DNA of 8,368 nt, taken from PHAA01 sp034678805. GTDB lineage: Bacteria; Bacillota; Syntrophomonadia; Syntrophomonadales; Syntrophomonadaceae. Location of the stretch: the NCBI GenBank assembly GCA_034678805.1, contig JAXDBN010000159.1, positions 1 to 8,368 of the forward strand. Reading direction: 5' to 3'. Positions within the stretch are counted from its first letter, which is position 1; every line of letters begins with the position of its first letter. Below the pieces are notes generated by a model that searched no databases, was not told where the DNA came from, and saw only the letters and a list, made by a program, of their open reading frames with translations. A program made the translations under genes and the position numbers. This document shows positions 1-6,206 of the stretch, one piece after another.

Positions 1-1731
1 AATGGCACCCAACCGACAACGAATGAAGATGATTCTATCGTTGTCATTTTTAATGGGGAAATTTTTAATTTTCACAGATTGAGAGAAGACCTGTTGGGAA
101 GAGGTCATTGTTTGACGAACAATTCAGATACGGCCATACTTCCTCATCTATATGAAGAACATGGCCTGGGTATGTTTAAAAAACTAAACGGACAGTTTGC
201 TATAGTCATTTGGGACAAACTTAAGAAGAGACTGGTACTGGCTCGAGACCGGTTTGGCGAAAAGCCACTTTATTATTTTCATAAAGATAAGACCTTATGC
301 TTTGCGTCGGAAGCCAAGGCTATTTTCAAAAGCGGATTAACCAAAGCTACGATATCACCTATTGCCTTGAAACAGGTGTTTACGTTTTGGACAACCCTGG
401 GTGACAAGAGTATATTCGAGGATATTTATCAAGTCCCCCCCGGAAATTACTTGGTTTTTGAAGACTACGAAAAGAAAATTGATACTTATTGGAACTACAC
501 TTATTTAAAGGAGACTAATTCTAAATCTGATAACCGTGATGATCTTGTTGATGAACTGGAGAGTAAGCTGGTATCGTCAATCAAAAACCGTATGATAGCA
601 GATGTACCAATCGCTTTCTATTTAAGTGGAGGATTGGATTCAAGCTTAATAGCGGGTATGGCGTCCCAAATATCTAGTAATCACTTAACTACGTTCTCAA
701 TAACCTTTGATGACATTGGCTTTGATGAATCAGTCTTTCAGAATCACATGTCACAATATCTTGGAACTCAACACCAAAACATAATGTTTTCAAGAAGTCA
801 GATACCATCCATTATAAAGGATGTAGTGTATCATGCCGAAGTCCCTCTACTGCGGTCAGGGGCCTTTCCTATGTATGTACTTGCCACCCTGGTTAGGAGC
901 CATAATACCAAGGTGGTGTTATCAGGCGAAGGCTCAGATGAACTCTTTGGAGGTTATGACATCTTCAGGGAGGTTAAGATAAGAGAGTTTTGCAACCGCG
1001 ATCCGAATGCAAAATTCAGGGCAGCTTTGTATAAACGGGTAAATGCTTTTGTTAAAGGTGTGGAGGCTCAATCAGCTAATAGTCTCTCTCTCTATCATAA
1101 TAGCCCTGACCCTGAATCAAGTTTCAGATCACATTTATCCAGGTGGAAATTAGGTTCTTACAGTCAGCAGTTCTTCACGTCAGAATATCGCGAAGCTGTG
1201 AAACCTTATGATGAGCTCAGAGATTTAGAAGGCCATCTTCCTCCGGATTATTTGGAGTGGACGCCGCTACAGCAGGCTCAATATCTAGAAGTCGCCACTC
1301 TGTTCTCAAATTATTTGCTTTCCTCGCAGGGCGACCGGGTATCAATGGCTTCTAGCGTTGAATGCAGGTTGCCCTTTTTAGATTATGAAGTAGCTGAATT
1401 TGCAGCTAATCTGCCTGACCGAATGAAGGTCCGAGGTCTTAATGAAAAATATATTGTGAAAGAGCTGGCTCATAAGTATGTGCCTGATACCATTACGAAA
1501 CGAAAAAAATTTCCATATAGGGCGCCTATAGATATCGCCGAGTTAATGAAGGATGAATATGTGAAATATATGATAAGTATCAGTTGTTTGAAGCTATTTG
1601 GAATATTCAATCCGTACGCTGTCGAAAAATTCGTATTGTCAGTACTAAGAAAAGAAACCCCTAGCGAAAGAGAATGTATGCTATTTCTGGGGATAGTGAC
1701 AACGCAGATTTTATATGAGCAATTTACTTAG
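1..1731 (+). CDS. asnB: Asparagine synthase (glutamine-hydrolysing), 5' end outside window
   Basis: This is an AsnB-family amidotransferase. It hydrolyses glutamine and uses the ammonia, with ATP, to amidate aspartate; members in glycan clusters may amidate a sugar or another carboxylate instead. The frame is open from base 1, so the true start lies upstream. By comparison with AsnB, roughly 55-60 residues including the catalytic N-terminal Cys are missing. Counting codons from base 1, the glutaminase domain shows FNGEIFN (17-23) and SDT (42-44), the usual glutamine-binding positions. The synthetase domain has the ATP pyrophosphatase loop SGGLDSS (209-215), followed by SGEGSDELFGGY, GDRVSMASSVECRLPFLD and KRKKFPYRAP. 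The stop is TAG. The 576 visible codons plus the missing part fit the usual size of just over 600 residues. The gene is A+T-rich compared with the radical SAM gene. The physiological substrate cannot be decided from sequence. Confidence 0.93.
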   Translation, partial: NGTQPTTNEDDSIVVIFNGEIFNFHRLREDLLGRGHCLTNNSDTAILPHLYEEHGLGMFKKLNGQFAIVIWDKLKKRLVLARDRFGEKPLYYFHKDKTLCFASEAKAIFKSGLTKATISPIALKQVFTFWTTLGDKSIFEDIYQVPPGNYLVFEDYEKKIDTYWNYTYLKETNSKSDNRDDLVDELESKLVSSIKNRMIADVPIAFYLSGGLDSSLIAGMASQISSNHLTTFSITFDDIGFDESVFQNHMSQYLGTQHQNIMFSRSQIPSIIKDVVYHAEVPLLRSGAFPMYVLATLVRSHNTKVVLSGEGSDELFGGYDIFREVKIREFCNRDPNAKFRAALYKRVNAFVKGVEAQSANSLSLYHNSPDPESSFRSHLSRWKLGSYSQQFFTSEYREAVKPYDELRDLEGHLPPDYLEWTPLQQAQYLEVATLFSNYLLSSQGDRVSMASSVECRLPFLDYEVAEFAANLPDRMKVRGLNEKYIVKELAHKYVPDTITKRKKFPYRAPIDIAELMKDEYVKYMISISCLKLFGIFNPYAVEKFVLSVLRKETPSERECMLFLGIVTTQILYEQFT

Positions 1732-1863
1732 TATTAGGCATCAGTTACAAATCTATGTTTACCAGTTGTTTCAAATATTTTTTCGATGCCACTATCAGAA
1801 CAACACATCGTTGGAGACGATATCATTCTACTTAATCTATAGTAATGGACATGAGGGAGCCAA

Positions 1864-1923
1864 ATGTCTGGACAAAAAGTCAATATCAAAATCACTCTCT
1901 GTTTTATTGACAAACATTATTGA
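1864..1923 (+). other. 19-codon mini-ORF in frame with the radical SAM gene
   Basis: An ATG at 1864 is preceded by AGGGAG (1854-1859, 4-nt spacer) and encodes MSGQKVNIKITLCFIDKHY, followed by TGA (1921-1923). The mini-ORF is in the same reading frame as the downstream radical SAM gene, and no other stop lies between this TGA and the ATG at 1942. It could be a short leader peptide translated just ahead of the radical SAM gene, the interrupted N-terminus of an older longer gene, the broken start of an unrelated gene such as a glycosyltransferase, or chance. The rest of the 210-bp spacer 1732-1941 shows nothing recognisable beyond a weak ATCGT/ACGAT hairpin near 1808-1822. Confidence 0.3.
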
Positions 1924-1941
1924 TTAGCACTAAATATATAT

Positions 1942-2877
1942 ATGTTCGCTAATATCGTATCTATTACTAAACATCATGGAACTGGATTATCGATTAATCC
2001 ATGCAACTGGTGTCCCCGAGAATGCTCAATAGACCGTTATCACCAGGTTGGCTTCTGCCATTGTCCCCCGCAGCTAAAGGTGGCCCGGGCGGCACTTCAT
2101 TTCTGGGAAGAACCATGTATAAGTGGTAAACGGGGGAGTGGGACAATATTTTTTAGCGGCTGTAACCTACGCTGTTGTTTCTGCCAGAATTACCCGATCA
2201 GCAGTGAGGGAACCGGTATCGCGATTTCGGTGGATAGGCTGACTGATATCTGTTTGGAGCTGCAGGCAGCCGGAGCCCACAATATCAATTTGGTAACCCC
2301 AACCCCATATTTATCATGGATATTGTCGGCATTGGACCTAGCCAAACCCAAACTGCACATACCGGTGGTGTTCAACTGCGGTGGCTATGAAAAAGTAGAG
2401 ACTATTAAAGCCCTGCAGCCTTATGTAAACATTTACCTGCCGGATTTAAAATATTACAGCGATGAACTGGCCTGGAGATATTCCCGTTGCCCTGATTATT
2501 TTGCGGCTGCCTCAACCGCTGTCCAGGAAATGGTTGCTCAATGTGGTAAACCAAAATTGAACCGGGATGGAATATTGCAGAGCGGGGTAATTATCAGGCA
2601 CCTGGTTCTCCCCGGGGCCCGGCATGACTCAATTAAAATAATGCAGTGGCTGAGCGATAAACTGCCCCGGGATCATTTCATGCTCAGCCTTATGAGCCAG
2701 TATACCCCAACCTATAACAGCCGCCAATTCAAAGAGATAAACCGTACCCTAACCTCCCTGGAGTATGATTCAGTGGTCAGCGAGGCAGTCCGGTTAGGAC
2801 TGACCACTGGCTATATACAAGACCGCTGCAGTGCCACCCCGGGATATATTCCACCCTTTAATCTGGAGGGGATATAA
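1942..2877 (+). CDS. Radical SAM protein, PflX/COG1313 family (PFL-activase-like)
   Basis: A radical S-adenosylmethionine protein resembling pyruvate formate-lyase activating enzymes, of the PflX-like COG1313 type, whose substrate is not established. The signature CX3CX2C is C74-NLR-C78-CF-C81, which binds the [4Fe-4S] cluster that cleaves SAM, within SGTIFFSGCNLRCCFCQNY. An N-terminal Cys cluster, C21-X2-C24-X3-C28 (CNWCPREC), followed by C39 and C41, is typical of the family and may hold a second metal site. Further family blocks are NINLVTPTPY (115-124), NCGGYEKVE (145-153), IYLPDLKYY (164-172) and IRHLVLPG (218-225). At 311 aa the length is normal. The start is uncertain: ATG 1942 has no Shine-Dalgarno, being preceded by an ATATATAT tract, and TGA 1921-1923 is the nearest in-frame stop upstream. 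The gene is clearly G+C-richer than the preceding asparagine synthase. Its last 36 codons recur at 6032-6142. Confidence 0.9.
   Translation: MFANIVSITKHHGTGLSINPCNWCPRECSIDRYHQVGFCHCPPQLKVARAALHFWEEPCISGKRGSGTIFFSGCNLRCCFCQNYPISSEGTGIAISVDRLTDICLELQAAGAHNINLVTPTPYLSWILSALDLAKPKLHIPVVFNCGGYEKVETIKALQPYVNIYLPDLKYYSDELAWRYSRCPDYFAAASTAVQEMVAQCGKPKLNRDGILQSGVIIRHLVLPGARHDSIKIMQWLSDKLPRDHFMLSLMSQYTPTYNSRQFKEINRTLTSLEYDSVVSEAVRLGLTTGYIQDRCSATPGYIPPFNLEGI
2767..2877 (+). repeat. Radical SAM 3' end, copy 1 of a 111-bp duplicated segment
   Basis: This segment, the last 36 codons (residues 276-311) plus TAA, recurs ungapped at 6032-6142 with 100 of 111 bases identical by my count. The first 29 bases are fully identical. 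Homology stops sharply at both ends: upstream of the GATTCAG start, and a few bases after the stop codon, where a shared AAAC or AAC follows. This copy is the functional 3' end of the radical SAM gene. Confidence 0.93.
2771..2809. repeat. Perfect 10-bp inverted repeat inside the radical SAM coding region
   Basis: CAGTGGTCAG (2771-2780) is the exact inverse complement of CTGACCACTG (2800-2809), with 19 nt between the arms. A second, competing hairpin CAGTCC/GGACTG (2786-2791 with 2797-2802, loop GGTTA) lies inside it. It sits at the left end of the duplicated 111-bp segment. In the second copy (6036-6074) the right arm is destroyed by substitutions, so the symmetry is not conserved. Confidence 0.6.
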
Positions 2878-2885
2878 ACCTTAAC

Positions 2886-2926
2886 GAGCAGAAAAAATGC
2901 TCAGTATAAGCAGTGCTACTTTTTTT
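2886..2926 (+). terminator. Weak candidate terminator after the radical SAM gene
   Basis: The stem GAGCA (2886-2890) / TGCTC (2898-2902) with a GAAAAAA loop is followed, after a further 17 nt, by a run of seven T (2920-2926). The stem is short and not directly next to the T run, so it would at best be leaky. The rest of the 147-bp spacer before the DUF362 gene shows no recognisable feature until the ribosome binding site. Confidence 0.2.
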
Positions 2927-3011
2927 AAAACGGATTAATCAGTGAAGGCCCAAAACAGCGCCTATTCTATAGCCAGGCATTGTTTGTAAGGCAAATACAG
3001 AAATAATTTCA

Positions 3012-3017
3012 AGGAGG
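3012..3017 (+). promoter_or_regulatory. Ribosome binding site deciding the TTG start of the DUF362 gene
   Basis: AGGAGG lies 7 nt before TTG 3025. It is a perfect anti-16S match at ideal spacing, and no other start candidate is as well placed. Confidence 0.85.
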
Positions 3018-3024
3018 AAAAATA

Positions 3025-4185
3025 TTGACCGGAGTCGTCGTACAAGAGTGTTCGATATATGATTTAGATCTTCTCCAGAAGAATATTACTAAAGGAATTG
3101 AACTTCTGGGTGGATGGAGCAAATTTGTCTCTCCTGGGATGAAGGTACTACTTAAGGTAAACCTGATTAGCCCTAAGAAGTCTGAAACTGCTGCGGTCAC
3201 TCATTCCGAATTTGTGCGGGCTTTAACCCGCCTACTGATCAATCAGGAGTGCACTGTCTGGATCGGTGACAGTTCAGGGGGAACCATATCCGGCATGTCC
3301 CCGACTGCCAAGGCACTTATTGTATCCGGCCTAAAAAACATGGCCGATGAAGAAGGGGCCCAAATTAAGAATTTTGATAAAGAAGGAGTAGTTGAAATAA
3401 GGCCCCATAGCAATTATGTTAGCCGTATGTACCTGGCAAAACCCATTTTTGAGGCTGACTGCGTTATTAATCTGCCAAAGCTAAAGACCCATTCCGCTGG
3501 TATATATACTGGCGCGGTGAAGAACCTATTTGGATGTATACCAGGTTTCATAAAATCTGATTATCACCGCTTGGCTCCTAACCCTGCCGACCTGGGGCAA
3601 ATTTTTGTTGATGTTCACGAAGCAGTCAATGTTAGTCTACACATTATGGACGGGGTCACCGCTATGCAAGGGGAAGGACCAACCGCAGGTGAGGTTTATC
3701 CAGCCCGAAAAATATTGCTCAGTACTGACCCGTTGGCCTTGGATACCGTTGCAACTGCCATGCTAGGCATGCATATCAATGATATACCCATCTTGGTGAC
3801 TGCCAGGGACAGGAGATTAGGTGAGTCGGATCTCAATAATATAGAAATCATGGGCGATTATAGAAGCCCACCACTTCTGCCCAATTTTAAATATCCCAAG
3901 AAATTCTACAGCAGTAAAATACGTGATCACGCTATTAAAGTGAAGCTGATCGGTTTCCTAAAAACCAGGCCAAGAATAAATTCCAGGCTCTGTAAAAGCT
4001 GCAACATGTGTATAGAAAGCTGCCCGGTACAGGCAATTAATCAAGAGACAAAGATAATTGATTATAACAAATGTATTGAATGTATGTGTTGCCACGAACT
4101 CTGCATGCATCAAGCGGTAGAGCTCAAAAGCGATTCTGTCTGGGCAGATTTATTTAACCGTCTCTACCGGGGAACCTCCCGATAG
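3025..4185 (+). CDS. DUF362 domain protein with C-terminal 2x[4Fe-4S] ferredoxin
   Basis: The protein has an N-terminal DUF362 domain (about residues 1-300) followed by a bacterial-type ferredoxin module. DUF362 blocks visible are GMKVLLKVNL (38-47), WIGDSSGG, DCVINLPKLKTH and the later LSTDPLALDTVA. The cluster-binding motifs are C323-X2-C326-X2-C329-X3-C333-P and C350-X2-C353-X2-C356-X3-C360, each with four ligands, plus an extra C355 and no proline after C360. It has no signal peptide or membrane segment, so it is probably a cytoplasmic electron-transfer or redox protein; the reaction of DUF362 itself is not established to my knowledge. The start is TTG with a perfect ribosome binding site. 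At 386 aa it has the usual length for the DUF362-ferredoxin form common in anaerobic Clostridia and archaea. It lies 147 nt after the radical SAM gene on the same strand, so co-transcription is possible. Confidence 0.9.
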   Translation: MTGVVVQECSIYDLDLLQKNITKGIELLGGWSKFVSPGMKVLLKVNLISPKKSETAAVTHSEFVRALTRLLINQECTVWIGDSSGGTISGMSPTAKALIVSGLKNMADEEGAQIKNFDKEGVVEIRPHSNYVSRMYLAKPIFEADCVINLPKLKTHSAGIYTGAVKNLFGCIPGFIKSDYHRLAPNPADLGQIFVDVHEAVNVSLHIMDGVTAMQGEGPTAGEVYPARKILLSTDPLALDTVATAMLGMHINDIPILVTARDRRLGESDLNNIEIMGDYRSPPLLPNFKYPKKFYSSKIRDHAIKVKLIGFLKTRPRINSRLCKSCNMCIESCPVQAINQETKIIDYNKCIECMCCHELCMHQAVELKSDSVWADLFNRLYRGTSR

Positions 4186-4195
4186 AATTCAGTGG
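4182..4195 (+). repeat. Left copy of imperfect direct repeat bordering A+T-rich block
   Basis: ATAGAATTCAGTGG overlaps the DUF362 stop codon. Its partner at 6029-6041 is ATAGATTCAGTGG, which is identical except for one missing A. The nine-base core ATTCAGTGG also occurs at 2768-2776 in the radical SAM gene. The DNA between the two copies is visibly A+T-richer than the DUF362 gene on one side and the thioesterase on the other. The repeat may be a recombination or insertion scar, or a coincidence. Confidence 0.45.
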
Positions 4196-4264
4196 ACTCA
4201 TACTCAAACATCTCAATGTACACCTTTCTCAAATCCCCCTTCTATTCAGCATTTAGAATCAATT

Positions 4265-4287
4265 TCCGGTGAATCCTATAATCCGGA
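4265..4287. promoter_or_regulatory. Inverted repeat TCCGG...CCGGA around a TATAAT box
   Basis: In the 206-nt spacer before the acyltransferase gene, TCCGG (4265-4269) and CCGGA (4283-4287) flank a perfect TATAAT (4277-4282). The only nearby -35-like hexamer is TTTAGA (4252-4257), 4 of 6 to consensus at a long 19-nt spacing. It could be a promoter with an overlapping operator, but the leader to the start at 4392 would be long (about 100 nt). This is weak support. Confidence 0.2.
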
Positions 4288-4381
4288 TGCAATTTAAGCG
4301 TATTTTTATGAAAAACCTTATAGAAGAATAGTTTTAGTGTTATATTAGTTCAATATCGAATTAAATTGTGCTATTACAAAT

Positions 4382-4386
4382 GGAGG
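4382..4386 (+). promoter_or_regulatory. Ribosome binding site deciding the ATG start at 4392
   Basis: GGAGG lies 5 nt before ATG 4392. The upstream in-frame GTG (4368) has no such site, so the shorter 299-codon reading is preferred. Confidence 0.75.
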
Positions 4387-4391
4387 TCAAC

Positions 4392-5291
4392 ATGCTGATA
4401 GACGAATATATTACTCTGAATAACAAATTAGGTCACCAAATCTTAAGAACTGACTCGATTAGTTGGATAATACGCGAGGACAAAACATCTGTATCCTGTC
4501 CCCAAGAGATCTCGATTTTTCCCTCCAAAGATAATATTAAAAGACTCCTAAAACAGGGAATTATAGTTATTTCCTTTAGAACCGATTTAAGTGAGAAGAA
4601 CTATTTCGAATACATATTTCAGGGAACAAGCTATGATTTGAATGATTTTGATAGAAAGACAAGGAATCGGATAAAAAAAGGACTTAATAGTTGTCAAGTG
4701 AAAAGCGCTGCTCTCACTGATTTACTTAGCGAAGGATTAAATATCAACCAACAGACTACTGATAGACAAGAACGGGAAGAATCGATGTTGACTAATAAAC
4801 TCCAATGGGAGAAATATATCTCCACACTATATAATGAGGAGGATGTTCATATAAAAGGTGCTTATGTTGATAATCTTCTAATAGCTTATGCTATTTTCAT
4901 TAAAATCGAAAACAAATACTATATCTATCACCCGTATATGAAACGCGAATACTCTTCTTTTTGTCCGATGAATGCAATCTATTTTTCCTTTATTAATGAA
5001 ATTCTTATGTCAGAAGATGATATTCAAATATCGGCCGGATTATCATCGTATATCGACAAAAAGGATTTGGACCGCTTTAAGACTAATATGCGTTTTGAAA
5101 AGATTCCATGTAGCCGAGTCTTAGTTGTATCATCTAAAATTGCCCCGTTTATTAATTCTCTCGGCTATTGGTTTATACAACAGGCAGAAAAAATTAAGAT
5201 AGTAAATCCTAGATTCCTTGGACAGTATGAAATATTACTAAAAAATAAACATCTTTTTAAGCTATACTTGCGAGAACGACCACTACATTAA
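4392..5291 (+). CDS. FemAB/GNAT-like acyltransferase
   Basis: A 299-aa protein resembling the FemAB-like/Acetyltransf_6 branch of GNAT-fold acyltransferases. Relatives transfer amino acids or acyl groups to peptidoglycan precursors or surface sugars. The recognition rests on a basic block, FDRKTRNRIKKG (86-97), of the kind that ends the first half in this family; on a strand-rich core, HIKGAYVDNLLIAYAIFI (153-170), then YYIYHPYM and NAIYFSFINEIL (194-205); and on the terminal LDRFKTNMRFEKIP (226-239), resembling the FK-x-x-F-G closing motif. The order of segments fits, but sequence similarity is modest, so the substrate is unknown. There is no signal peptide, and the region after 250 is mildly hydrophobic without a clear membrane helix. 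The gene is strongly A+T-rich, unlike the DUF362 gene before it, suggesting separate origin. With the asparagine synthase it would fit a surface-glycan cluster. An alternative start is GTG 4368. Confidence 0.6.
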   Translation: MLIDEYITLNNKLGHQILRTDSISWIIREDKTSVSCPQEISIFPSKDNIKRLLKQGIIVISFRTDLSEKNYFEYIFQGTSYDLNDFDRKTRNRIKKGLNSCQVKSAALTDLLSEGLNINQQTTDRQEREESMLTNKLQWEKYISTLYNEEDVHIKGAYVDNLLIAYAIFIKIENKYYIYHPYMKREYSSFCPMNAIYFSFINEILMSEDDIQISAGLSSYIDKKDLDRFKTNMRFEKIPCSRVLVVSSKIAPFINSLGYWFIQQAEKIKIVNPRFLGQYEILLKNKHLFKLYLRERPLH

Positions 5292-5466
5292 AGTTAATCA
5301 ACTTAAAGAAGAAGCTTTATAACACTAAAACACAGCATGCACAACAGAAAAGAGTATTGATAGTATCTTTGTAGAATATAAGCCTTGCTTGAATATATTC
5401 CTTCGAACAAACCCAAAAACAGTGTGAATGTATTAAGATTATAATTAGATCTCTTAAATTAATTCT

Positions 5467-5472
5467 AGGAGG
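5467..5472 (+). promoter_or_regulatory. Ribosome binding site of the 171-aa protein gene
   Basis: A perfect AGGAGG lies 6 nt before ATG 5479. Further upstream, TATAAT (5440-5445) is a possible -10 box without a convincing -35. The remainder of the 187-nt spacer 5292-5478 holds only a weak AAGTT/AACTT hairpin just after the acyltransferase stop. Confidence 0.8.
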
Positions 5473-5478
5473 TTAAAT

Positions 5479-5994
5479 ATGAACCTAGATGAATGTAACG
5501 TTTCAGAACTGCAATATATAAAGGCAGAGAATGCCAAATTACCTTATTCACCCATCTTCCGTTTAAAGTTGTTCATAAGAAGGCATTTAGGTATGAAAAA
5601 TATACAGAAATTCTTTTCGTTACTTGATTACTTCAAAGTAAAACGGAATGATATGAAAGTCATTACTATTCCAACACAACCACTAAAGGCTGGGGACATC
5701 GTCCGAGTTAGATCTAAAGAAGAAATTGAGGCTACACTGGATAGTCGTCGTAAGTTGAAAGGATGTTCGTTCATGTATGAGCAACAACTTTATTGCGGTA
5801 CGGAGCAGCGTGTTTTCAAGGTAATGGAGCATTTTGTTGATGAACGTGATCTTAAGCTTAAGAAATGCAGAGGGCTTGTTCTCTTAGACGGTGTAATGTG
5901 TCAAGGATCTAGAGATTGGGGCCGTTGTGACCGCTCATGTTTTATTTTCTGGCGAGAAGAATGGCTTGAAAGAGTCAAGAATGATCAATCTTGA
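5479..5994 (+). CDS. Conserved cysteine-rich protein of unknown function, 171 aa
   Basis: I cannot assign a function. The N-terminal 60 residues are basic and helical-looking. From residue 68 the sequence reads like a compact conserved domain: LKAGDIVRVRS (69-79), which resembles the first strand of an SH3-like barrel, then KLKGCSFM (92-99), YCGTEQRVFK (105-114), DERD and KKCRG (128-132), VMCQG (139-143) and GRCDRSCFIFWREEWL (148-163). The six cysteines at 96, 106, 130, 141, 150 and 154 are spaced like possible metal ligands. The block gives the impression of a known hypothetical family that I associate, without certainty, with polysaccharide gene clusters. It has no signal peptide or transmembrane helix. 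The gene is A+T-rich like the preceding acyltransferase gene, which lies 187 nt upstream on the same strand. The real start is well supported by its ribosome binding site. Confidence 0.8.
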   Translation: MNLDECNVSELQYIKAENAKLPYSPIFRLKLFIRRHLGMKNIQKFFSLLDYFKVKRNDMKVITIPTQPLKAGDIVRVRSKEEIEATLDSRRKLKGCSFMYEQQLYCGTEQRVFKVMEHFVDERDLKLKKCRGLVLLDGVMCQGSRDWGRCDRSCFIFWREEWLERVKNDQS

Positions 5995-6028
5995 AGTCAC
6001 TCCGTTTATAGAATAATTGTTCAACCTA

Positions 6029-6041
6029 ATAGATTCAGTGG
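6029..6041 (+). repeat. Right copy of imperfect direct repeat bordering A+T-rich block
   Basis: ATAGATTCAGTGG is the partner of 4182-4195 with a single-base deletion. It overlaps the left end of the orphan radical SAM tail: the ATTCAGTGG part belongs to the tail, while the ATAG part is not found at the corresponding place in the intact radical SAM gene. Confidence 0.45.
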
Positions 6042-6142
6042 TCAGCGAGGCAGTCCGGTTGGGATTAACCAATGGTTATATACAAGACCGCTGCAGTGCC
6101 AACCCGGTGTATATTCCTCCCTTCAACCTGGAGGGGATATAA
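6032..6142 (+). pseudogene. Orphan 3' fragment of a second radical SAM (PflX-like) gene
   Basis: In frame, this encodes the last 36 residues of the radical SAM protein plus TAA: DSVVSEAVRLGLTNGYIQDR, then CSANPVYIPPFNLEGI. There is no upstream coding part and no start. Against 2767-2877 there are 11 base differences and no gaps. Only three residues change (T to N, T to N, G to V); the other six altered codons are synonymous. The copies therefore diverged largely while still under protein-level selection, before this one lost its body. The fragment ends 64 nt before the thioesterase gene, suggesting that a radical SAM gene once stood directly upstream of the thioesterase and was mostly displaced. 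Confidence 0.85.
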
Positions 6143-6206
6143 ACATCAGCAGGAAATAGAAAGAATTCAAAGCTGACTTCAATCCTATCAGAGATGGAGT
6201 GACTTT

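Noticed and set aside
79..81. TTG as the start of the asparagine synthase gene
   Set aside because: The frame is open to base 1 and the upstream codons spell the conserved FNGEIFN motif, so the real start is outside the window.
1921..1923. TGA read as selenocysteine to extend the radical SAM protein
   Set aside because: No SECIS-like hairpin is evident just downstream, and the family does not need the extra N-terminus. A stop is the simpler reading.
1715..1927. 70-codon plus-strand ORF overlapping the end of the asparagine synthase gene
   Set aside because: It has no ribosome binding site, low-complexity composition and no recognisable domain, and it crosses a spacer. Likely a chance ORF.
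4368..4370. GTG start for the acyltransferase
   Set aside because: It has no ribosome binding site, whereas ATG 4392 has GGAGG at 5 nt.
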